A stretch of DNA of 64,000 nucleotides from Ardenticatenaceae bacterium (lineage in GTDB: Bacteria > Chloroflexota > Anaerolineae > Promineifilales > Promineifilaceae): assembly GCA_020634215.1 (NCBI GenBank), contig JACKCD010000005.1, positions 1 to 64,000 of the forward strand. The letters are read 5' to 3'. This document shows, piece by piece, positions 58,251 through 64,000 of the stretch. Made by a program: the position numbers and the translations under genes. Within the stretch, counting starts at the first letter, position 1; the number at the start of each line of letters is the position of its first letter. The notes beneath the pieces were generated by a model. It searched no databases and was not told the DNA's origin. It saw only the letters and a program-made list of their open reading frames with translations.

Positions 58251-59771
58251 CTATTGCCCCAACCGTTCGCACAGAATCCCTGAGGTGAGAAAAGCAAACA
58301 ACTTTTGCCACGGGGTGCGGTCACGGTAATACAAAATGGGCATAGTAGCATGGAGCAGTGCCAAATAGTAAGGACGGGCATCATTGCCATTCAAATATGT
58401 GCTGGCTTGCTGTCGCATCAGTTTAATCACAGCCCACATCTTGGCTAATTCGGCCGTTTCTTGCCAGGAGGTTGGCAGCGGGTCAGGAAGTAAACAGGCC
58501 AAACTGGGTTGCTTGTGGCCTGTCATAGGCAGCAGCGCACAACCAAGCGTGTACAAACCTTCAAGACCAAGCTGCTGAACGGCCGTTGCTTCAACTAAAC
58601 CAAACAAAACCTCAGCTTCCAGACGAGCAATATCTTGTACCGTTGGCCCCACGTGTGTGTGTGGAAAATCAATCACCCATGCTTTTGTCATCTGCTCATG
58701 GTGCTGGCTCATTAAAATATTGCCTGCGTGAAAATCCCCATGAACAATAGAATCCCGCCGCAGACCAGGGTCATAGGCCAACTCCCCCAATCGTTGACCC
58801 ATCAAATTTTCCCGTATCCAACTGAGTGGATTACGCATGTGCCATTGTTCGGTTAGACAAATCTGCTCTACGCTAGAAGATAGTTGGTTGTGTGCGAGTA
58901 AATCGTTGATTTGGTGATTGGCATCAATCAGCCCCATTTTTATTTGATGATACCGTCTTGTGAGTCGGTCATATTCAGCGTACAAATCCGGTGCTTGCGC
59001 ATGATGCTCATTGTTTGCAGGATACTTCCACCAAGGAGACATTATACGGAAGATTTGTGCGAGAGCCGTTAAAGTTTGCTGTCTCTTGCTAGTCTGATAA
59101 TACTCAGCAAAGGTTTGTAACTGAACGATTTCTGATTGATCATTGCCAATAAATTTGTACGCAATCGTGCCCCAAGACTCGCCTTGCATTTGTAGTTGCT
59201 GTGCAGAGGGAACAAAAGGCTCTCCGGCTACAAAATCGAGGTGAAGTTTAACCGAGTCATGATAGCGGTTAATTTCCTTTTGGATGTTGTCGGCTCTGTC
59301 AAATTTTAGGACTTTGGGGGCTTGCCCGTTAGCCTGGATGAGGTAGGTGCCGCTGGCAAGTTTTGATCCGGAGAAATATTTCAGAATTTCGACGTGGTGG
59401 GCAGTTGGGTATTGTTGTTGCGCCACTGCTTGCAAGAGCAGAAACTGTTTATGCAAGATTGAACTTTCCGTGGCATTTGGTTGGAGCTTTTGCCACCGTT
59501 CAAAGAGGTAGTCTAACCCTATAATGGCCGGCTGATCAGGCAAGGTTGTTTGGGTGGGGGCAGAACTGGCTAAATAGCTGATGGTAAGCGACAGGAGTAA
59601 AAAGGCTATGGCAATGATGGCTACTGCCAGAGCCGGTGCGGGCGCAAGGAGGTTGATGCCTTGCAACCCAAGATAGAGGGCTGCTAACATCATCAGGATA
59701 AAGAGGATGAAGGCCATGCGGCCAACAGCAGTGCGAAAAATTTTGCGGATTGGCGACAAAAGTTGTTGCAC
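58251..59771 (-). CDS. Membrane-anchored aminoglycoside-phosphotransferase-like kinase
   Basis: The protein has 506 residues. Two hydrophobic segments lie at ~19-38 and ~43-64. A protein-kinase/APH-fold domain follows with a Lys-containing strand (PKVLKFDRADNIQKEINRY), the Brenner motif IVHGDFHAGNIL and the metal loop WVIDFPHTHVGPTVQDIARLE. Resistance kinases have no such membrane anchor, so drug modification is unlikely. Similar kinases occur in conflict-system and signalling proteins described by Aravind and colleagues (TCAD9); this is a memory-based comparison. Start GTG 59771 has AGGAGG 6 nt upstream; an upstream TTG at 59819 has none. It is convergent with the ATPase/winged-helix gene. 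Confidence 0.82.
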   Translation of the reverse strand: MQQLLSPIRKIFRTAVGRMAFILFILMMLAALYLGLQGINLLAPAPALAVAIIAIAFLLLSLTISYLASSAPTQTTLPDQPAIIGLDYLFERWQKLQPNATESSILHKQFLLLQAVAQQQYPTAHHVEILKYFSGSKLASGTYLIQANGQAPKVLKFDRADNIQKEINRYHDSVKLHLDFVAGEPFVPSAQQLQMQGESWGTIAYKFIGNDQSEIVQLQTFAEYYQTSKRQQTLTALAQIFRIMSPWWKYPANNEHHAQAPDLYAEYDRLTRRYHQIKMGLIDANHQINDLLAHNQLSSSVEQICLTEQWHMRNPLSWIRENLMGQRLGELAYDPGLRRDSIVHGDFHAGNILMSQHHEQMTKAWVIDFPHTHVGPTVQDIARLEAEVLFGLVEATAVQQLGLEGLYTLGCALLPMTGHKQPSLACLLPDPLPTSWQETAELAKMWAVIKLMRQQASTYLNGNDARPYYLALLHATMPILYYRDRTPWQKLFAFLTSGILCERLGQ

Positions 59772-59912
59772 GGGTGCCCTCCTAGCAGTGAGAATGTCAA
59801 AATAACGGCCGTTTGCCAAGATTTGATCAGGGTTTGTGCGGCAGCAAAGGTTATTATAGCCTTTTTTGAATGGTTTTGCCTAAATGGGAAAAGTGAACAT
59901 AAGGAGCATCTG

Positions 59913-61481
59913 ATGGCTAACTGGTTACGCAAAAACGCCTTGGTAGGAATTTTGTTGTTGGTAGCGCTGCTCATTTTGCTGATTCCAGTTTTGACTTGGC
60001 AAAGTTGGCACTCATGCACCGATGCCACCGACCCGCGCCTGGTGTTTTCCGCCGTCATGACCAATGCCGTTGGGCAAAGAACGGCACAAGGCGCGGTGTT
60101 GGGTGGGGGGCAATATCGGGCGGCTGGATACAAGGTCATTGTTTATGCCAAAGATGATATTTGGTATAGTGGCCTGTATGGGCAAGCGCAAAAGCCGGCC
60201 GAAACAACGTTACAAAGCGATTGCAGTTGGCAGATAACCGGTTTGCACCCAGGTAAGCTTTATGTGGCCTATCTGGTACACCCTGATTTTGCCTACCCTT
60301 CAACCGTTGCCGCCATTGATGAAAAGACGCTGCCACTACTTATTGCGAATAACGACCAGATTGTGACAGTAGATTGGTGGCAGGATCGAGAAACGGCCGT
60401 TGCCACCACTGAAGTAGAGCAAGCCACCCTCTGGCTACAGCAACAGCGCGTTCCCAATCAGGCTATCCCCAACCCATTGGCAATACATACTGGCTTGTTA
60501 CTAAGCTACGCCGACATTCCCCAAAACAACGACGCTTTTCCCATTTTGTTTGCACGTGCCTATACCCCTGATAACGCCCTGGGCAGTATGGCCTTGCTCA
60601 TGGGCAACAACCCACTGGCCGCTAGACAAGTTCTGGCAACCCTGCAAAGCAAGGTTGAGGCAGATGGGCAAATTAACTTTTATTTTGATACCGACAAGGA
60701 ACTATTCCAGCCGATTTACCGCACCGATGCCATTGCCTGGATTGGCTATGCCTTTGTCTATTACCAGCTCAAGACACAGGACAACGAATTCCAGAGTACG
60801 GCGGAAAAATTGGGGCAGCAGTTACTCTCTTTGCAAGAGTTAGATGAAGACAGCTTAGCCTACGGTGCATTAAGGCGCAATCAGGACGCAACGGCCGTTA
60901 ATCACTATGCCACCGACAACATCATGGCCTATTTCTTTTTGCGCGATTTGGCCGAGGTGACGCACCAGTCTGCTTTTGCAACGGCTGCGTCGTTGGTAAA
61001 GAATTCTTTGCTGGACCAATATTGGAACCAGGAACGGGGGTATTTCCAGACCAATCTTGAGGGAACAGGGGATGATTTTGTTGAGGCGCAAACGCTAGGG
61101 GCTATTTTTTTAACGGCCGTTAACGAAACCGACAAAGCCAGCACCATCACCCAATACATTGAAACCACTTACCAGCCAGGGGGAAATGCTAAAGATTACG
61201 CTGGCTTTGCCCCATTCCCCAAGTTGGAAACCACCTGGGCGCAAGGCTCTTTGCAAATGTCATTGGCTTATCAGCGTTTGAGCGACATAGAGAAAGGTGC
61301 AAAGTTGTACCAACAACAGTCGCTTTGGCTGCAAGAAGCCGGTGGCATTCCTTATGCCTATCCCGAAGCCCTCGACACCCCTTCTGGCCCCTATCATAAC
61401 TGGCCGAGTATGGCTGGGACAGCTTGGTTTATTTTTGCTATCGAAAACGATCCTCTTTTCTTGCGCCAGACCCCCAATTAA
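59913..61481 (+). CDS. Membrane-anchored (alpha/alpha) toroid protein, glycan-processing type
   Basis: The protein has 522 residues. The N-terminal anchor is ALVGILLLVALLILLIPVLTW, followed by an extracytoplasmic beta domain (~50-150) and the toroid (~170-522). The toroid shows repeated helix pairs (ATDNIMAYFFLRDLAEV, AYQRLSDIEKGAKLYQQQ) and ends GPYHNWPSMAGTAWFIFAI. That last block matches DAPSMAGTTWYYF in the 1581-residue protein. Homologues are glycoside hydrolases or bacterial cellulose-synthesis accessories; the catalytic residue is not certain. ATG 59913 has AAGGAG 6 nt upstream. It is divergent from the APH-like kinase gene. Confidence 0.82.
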   Translation: MANWLRKNALVGILLLVALLILLIPVLTWQSWHSCTDATDPRLVFSAVMTNAVGQRTAQGAVLGGGQYRAAGYKVIVYAKDDIWYSGLYGQAQKPAETTLQSDCSWQITGLHPGKLYVAYLVHPDFAYPSTVAAIDEKTLPLLIANNDQIVTVDWWQDRETAVATTEVEQATLWLQQQRVPNQAIPNPLAIHTGLLLSYADIPQNNDAFPILFARAYTPDNALGSMALLMGNNPLAARQVLATLQSKVEADGQINFYFDTDKELFQPIYRTDAIAWIGYAFVYYQLKTQDNEFQSTAEKLGQQLLSLQELDEDSLAYGALRRNQDATAVNHYATDNIMAYFFLRDLAEVTHQSAFATAASLVKNSLLDQYWNQERGYFQTNLEGTGDDFVEAQTLGAIFLTAVNETDKASTITQYIETTYQPGGNAKDYAGFAPFPKLETTWAQGSLQMSLAYQRLSDIEKGAKLYQQQSLWLQEAGGIPYAYPEALDTPSGPYHNWPSMAGTAWFIFAIENDPLFLRQTPN

Positions 61482-61621
61482 TCCAAGAGTCTCACGTCAT
61501 TTTTACCATGTTGATAGTAGATATTTGCTATATTACCATCAGATAACAGGGAAAATTTGCTGTAAACTATTTTGCAAGTGAGCATCGGTCATGTTGATAG
61601 CAGGAGGGAAAGGAGTTTGCT

Positions 61622-61726
61622 ATGTTCTTTATGGTCGAATTATCTACGCTGGTGATTGTGGTTCTAATCGCCATTATTATCGGGATGGTTATTGGTATCT
61701 CTATCAGCCGGCCGTCCATTCGCTAG
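61622..61726 (+). CDS. Tiny single-pass membrane protein (34 residues)
   Basis: The reading frame MFFMVELSTLVIVVLIAIII then GMVIGISISRPSIR starts at ATG 61622 with AAAGGAG 6 nt upstream. One long hydrophobic helix is followed by a short polar tail with two Arg. It is separated from the toroid gene by 140 bp and precedes a second tiny membrane protein. It could be a small membrane-complex subunit or a toxin-like peptide. The C-terminus holds a GGCCGG site but no AACGGCCGTT. Confidence 0.6.
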   Translation: MFFMVELSTLVIVVLIAIIIGMVIGISISRPSIR

Positions 61727-61828
61727 GGTGTAAACAGGTCGTTTGGCATTGTGGAGGTAAAAAACGGCCGTTTTCTGTCTGTCTGCAAAGCCTGCCTAAG
61801 CAGGTCTGGCACGAAGGAATAAAGCATC

Positions 61829-61948
61829 ATGATTACAATTTCTGTTGGTTGGCTAATCGTTATCGTCGTTTGCGCCTTCCTCGCTGGGTTAATGGCACCA
61901 TTACTGCTTCTCCTGCAGCTAATCTGGAAAGCATCTGTCAAAAAGTAG
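61829..61948 (+). CDS. Tiny single-pass membrane protein (39 residues)
   Basis: ATG 61829 follows GAAGGAAT. It encodes MITISVGWLIVIVVCAFLAG then LMAPLLLLLQLIWKASVKK: two short or one long hydrophobic segment and a basic end. It follows the first tiny gene by 102 bp and is closed by a strong terminator, so the two likely share a transcript. No family recognised. Confidence 0.6.
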   Translation: MITISVGWLIVIVVCAFLAGLMAPLLLLLQLIWKASVKK

Positions 61949-61979
61949 CTTTATCGGTACAACAAGTAGCGGTATCAAC

Positions 61980-62016
61980 AAAGCGGTGGCTGCATTCATA
62001 GCAGCCACCGCTTTTG
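61980..62016 (+). terminator. Strong rho-independent terminator
   Basis: AAAGCGGTGGCTGC pairs exactly with GCAGCCACCGCTTT around a 7-nt loop, then TTGTCATTTTC. It ends the unit of tiny membrane-protein genes. Confidence 0.9.
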
Positions 62017-62120
62017 TCATTTTCACGTCATCACCATATCGTTTTTTTGTAAGAGATGCAGATGCCCACTATGGTATACTTTTTGTATAAAGCAATCATT
62101 CATAATTATCAGGATGTCAT

Positions 62121-63485
62121 ATGTATCAAAAACATGTACGGCAGCGGCGGCAATTCCGTGAAGAAGAAGTCAGCAAACTTCTGAAATGGGCACGTGCCGG
62201 CGAATCAGCATCAATTATTGGTATTAGCGGTGTTGGCAAGTCAAATCTCTTTAATCATTTATTAGATATAGAAACACAACAAGCGTATTTAGGAACTTCA
62301 GTCAAAGATTATCTGTTTGTCCGCGTCAACTTTCACTATATTCCTGACTTCACCAACCGCAGCCTATATAGCGTTATTCTGGAGCAGTTTGAACTGCTAG
62401 ACGGACGCTGCGAGCAGCTTAATCTGACCCAGGCGCAGCTTGACCAACTTAGCAGCTATCATGATCAACTTTTAGAGGCTGGGGATGATGTCTTGAAAGT
62501 GCAGCGGTATTTCAAGCTGGCAATTCGGCTTTTGCTGCGCGAAAGCGAGCGGCGTATTGTCTTCTTGTTCGATCAATTTGATGAGGTGTATCAAGAAGCC
62601 GACGGCCGTTTTTTTGCCAATTTGCGTGGTTTGCGCGAAGCCTATAAATACCGCATCTCCTACTTCACCTTCACCCGTGGCATGTTGTCGCGGTTGGCTG
62701 AAATGGATCCGGCGCGTGAAGAATTTTCCGAACTGCTATTGGGGAATGTCATTGGGCTTGGCCCCTACAACGCTCACGATGCTCTCAGCCTGCTAGAGCG
62801 CGTCTCCTCCCGAATCCAGCTTCCTCCCTCTGAAGAGCAGGCGGCACGGCTATTACATTTATCTGGCGGCCATGCCGGGGTGCTTAAAAGTGTTTATCTG
62901 GCTGTGGCGCAGGATGGCCTTGCCTTAGTGGCTGACGAAGCAACAACAGTAGCGGCGTTGTTGACCATACCCAATGTTGAAACCGAATGCGCCAAGATAT
63001 GGAACAGCGTGCGACTAGATGAACGGAAGCTGCTGGCGCGGCTGGCACATGGCGCGGCTCTGGTTGGCTCAACAGATGCCGCCACCCTTTACGAACTACA
63101 AATAAAGGGACTCGTTAGCCAAACCGAACCATTCACCATCTTCTGCCCGATTTTTGCCCACTACGCCCGCCATCAAGAAGCCCTATGGGAGCGCCCCCTT
63201 TATTTGGAGCCACAATCACGTCAGGTTTGGGTGCTTGGCACCCCCACTGAACCATTGACAGCCCTAGAATACAAGCTATTTAGCTTGCTTTATGAACGCA
63301 TTGATGAAATTGTGGACAAGGATGAGCTGATTGAAGCTGGCTGGCCTGGCACACAGGGGGGTGTTTCTGACCAAGCACTAACAGCCGCTATGTACCGTCT
63401 GCGCCGCAAAATTGAGCCAGACCCCAAGCAAACCCGTTTTCTTGACAGTCTGCGTGGACAGGGGTACCAACTCCACTCTAGTTAA
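62121..63485 (+). CDS. ATPase/winged-helix one-component regulator
   Basis: The protein has 454 residues. An AAA/STAND-like ATPase has Walker A GISGVGKSN near 32 and Walker B RRIVFLFDQFDEVY near 150. A helical region follows, then an OmpR/PhoB-type winged helix (LTALEYKLFSLLYERIDE, SDQALTAAMYRLRRKIEPD, LRGQGYQL). No receiver domain is present, so signal sensing must be through the ATPase module. Plan and order equal those of the protein at 56982, which lacks the P-loop Lys. The start at ATG 62121 has weak CAGGA upstream; TATACT and TATAAA near 62075-62090 are possible -10 sites. The gene follows the terminator of the tiny membrane-protein unit. Confidence 0.9.
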   Translation: MYQKHVRQRRQFREEEVSKLLKWARAGESASIIGISGVGKSNLFNHLLDIETQQAYLGTSVKDYLFVRVNFHYIPDFTNRSLYSVILEQFELLDGRCEQLNLTQAQLDQLSSYHDQLLEAGDDVLKVQRYFKLAIRLLLRESERRIVFLFDQFDEVYQEADGRFFANLRGLREAYKYRISYFTFTRGMLSRLAEMDPAREEFSELLLGNVIGLGPYNAHDALSLLERVSSRIQLPPSEEQAARLLHLSGGHAGVLKSVYLAVAQDGLALVADEATTVAALLTIPNVETECAKIWNSVRLDERKLLARLAHGAALVGSTDAATLYELQIKGLVSQTEPFTIFCPIFAHYARHQEALWERPLYLEPQSRQVWVLGTPTEPLTALEYKLFSLLYERIDEIVDKDELIEAGWPGTQGGVSDQALTAAMYRLRRKIEPDPKQTRFLDSLRGQGYQLHSS

Positions 63486-63536
63486 TAGGCGTTGACCAAG
63501 TAATTACCAACGGTCACAAACTGACATCTGTCTATT

Positions 63537-63592
63537 GGTTGTAAGTGGCAAGTTTTGTCGGCAAACGAGGCTTGCCACTTATAACTTGTTAC
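63537..63592. repeat. Intergenic hairpin repeat, family AAGTGGCAAG
   Basis: GGTTGTAAGTGGCAAG (63537-63552) pairs with CTTGCCACTTATAAC (63571-63585), one mismatch in the outer part. It is related to 33932-34002 and is located between convergent genes. Confidence 0.8.
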
Positions 63593-63604
63593 TTGCTACC
63601 AACT

Positions 63605-64000
63605 CTATACCATTGGTCGGCCGGCCCACACAATCACAACCCAACTAATCAAATTAATGACAAAAAGCAAGGCTCCCTCACGGCGACTTAGGTTCCAGCC
63701 ATTGCGCAGCATCAGTGCCGTCAACACCATTTGCACGCACAAAAAGACCAGGCTTCCGAATTCGGCGGCTGACAAAATTTCCAGCGGTGGATGGCTCAGG
63801 GCACCTGCCAGCCCCAACACCCCCAACACGTTAAAAATATTGCTACCAATCAAATTCCCCAGCGAAATCTGCTCCATTCCCCGCATAATCGCAACAATCG
63901 AAGTCACAGCTTCTGGTGCGGAGGTTGCTGCCGCCACCACCGTTGCCCCAATGACATAAGGGGACAGTCCGGCGGCTGATGCCACAATTTTGGCCGACCC
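63605..64000 (-). CDS. Sodium/calcium exchanger (CaCA family), 5' part outside the window
   Basis: Only the last ~131 residues are visible; the frame stays open to the window edge. It holds the second alpha-repeat of the family, GATVVAAATSAPEAVTSIVA, followed by GNLIGSNIFNVLGVLG. Three further membrane segments end the protein at GRPMV. This is the ion-coordinating half of a Na+(K+)/Ca2+ antiporter of the YrbG/NCKX type. Confidence 0.92.
   Translation of the reverse strand, partial: GSAKIVASAAGLSPYVIGATVVAAATSAPEAVTSIVAIMRGMEQISLGNLIGSNIFNVLGVLGLAGALSHPPLEILSAAEFGSLVFLCVQMVLTALMLRNGWNLSRREGALLFVINLISWVVIVWAGRPMV

Larger units (their letters stand above)
1..64000. repeat. Highly iterated palindrome AACGGCCGTT (HIP1-like), about 75 copies
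   Basis: The exact 10-mer AACGGCCGTT recurs throughout the window. Examples start at 1262, 1371, 4577, 6442, 9161, 10352, 10582, 11968, 12001, 12098, 15160, 15292, 17781, 21778, 24089, 29788, 32384, 34187, 36600, 36771, 39193, 47430, 50358, 53702, 57170, 57708, 60891 and 61114. I counted about 75 by eye; the count is approximate. It is read in several frames, giving Thr-Ala-Val, Asn-Gly-Arg or Arg-Pro-Phe, so it is not a protein motif. It also occurs between genes (4577, 10120, 26539, 38107, 61763). Many more sites carry only the CGGCCG core or one half. HIP1 (GCGATCGC) of cyanobacteria is the known parallel; the function here is unknown. Confidence 0.93.

Noticed and set aside
58251..59771. 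Antibiotic-resistance phosphotransferase
   Set aside because: The membrane anchor, length and neighbourhood do not fit drug-modifying enzymes; only the general kinase motifs match.
61591..62001. 136-codon plus-strand frame covering the tiny membrane-protein genes
   Set aside because: It has no domain and mixed cysteine/tryptophan composition. The two tiny genes in the other frames have ribosome-binding sites and clear hydrophobic segments.
1..64000. AACGGCCGTT as a classical operator or as a mobile element
   Set aside because: It lies mostly inside coding sequence with no fixed distance to promoters and shows no flanking conservation, end repeats or target duplications.

Overview
The window looks like part of a genome from a free-living bacterium of the phylum Chloroflexota (Anaerolineae/Ardenticatenia-like). 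This is an inference from gene content and style, not from a marker gene. The supporting signs are lipoproteins with repeated VEVTRVV-type linkers, long secreted beta-helix and subtilase proteins, AAA-ATPase/winged-helix regulators, a CarH-like B12 photoreceptor regulator, and kinase-AAA-TPR fusions. GC content is moderate. I saw no rRNA, tRNA, CRISPR array or complete transposase gene. The first ~72 bases are G/C-only low-complexity sequence and are probably a contig-end artefact.

Layout. 1-5.4 kb: a truncated secreted beta-helix protein, then gmd and a phosphohexomutase (GDP-sugar supply) and a small membrane protein. 5.5-11.6 kb: gyrB with a membrane-protein partner, then two divergent orphan histidine kinases. 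11.8-18.2 kb: two paralogous secreted subtilases that end in twelve aromatic YWNG-type hexapeptides and share an upstream element. 18.3-23.1 kb: a Ser/Thr kinase-AAA-TPR protein divergent from a permease, both apparently transcribed leaderless. 23.3-26.2 kb: acpP, a MORN-like small repeat protein, a RidA homologue and an App1-type phosphatase. 26.6-34.8 kb: an acyl-CoA ligase, an OsmC-family gene with an in-frame TGA at the redox cysteine (probable selenoprotein), a DUF5678/aspartyl-protease pair between identical 37-bp repeats, an Ntn-hydrolase asparaginase, a LURP-one/hydantoinase/DUF917 operon and an enoyl-CoA hydratase. 34.8-36.2 kb: a histidine-kinase pseudogene with a nonsense codon and a 164-bp MITE-like insertion flanked by a 10-bp duplication. 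36.3-40.4 kb: an iron-sulfur protein with a DUF2891 protein, then trkA-trkH. 40.7-46.6 kb: a complete peptide/dipeptide ABC importer. 46.7-50.5 kb: a TIGR01777 epimerase, the CarH-like regulator and a DUF3179 lipoprotein. 50.7-63.5 kb: a surface-protein neighbourhood with two alpha/alpha-toroid proteins, an HD-like protein, a lipoprotein, a membrane-anchored APH-like kinase, two tiny membrane proteins and two ATPase/winged-helix regulators. 63.6-64 kb: the 3' end of a Na+/Ca2+ exchanger gene.

The most striking genome-scale signal is the 10-bp palindrome AACGGCCGTT. I counted about 75 exact copies by eye, inside genes in any frame and in intergenic DNA, where chance predicts well below one. 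It resembles the cyanobacterial HIP1 phenomenon but has a different sequence. A second layer consists of intergenic perfect or near-perfect hairpins built from a few recurring word families. A third is a TA(T/C)AAT-N6-ATG arrangement without a Shine-Dalgarno site, implying leaderless mRNAs for several genes.
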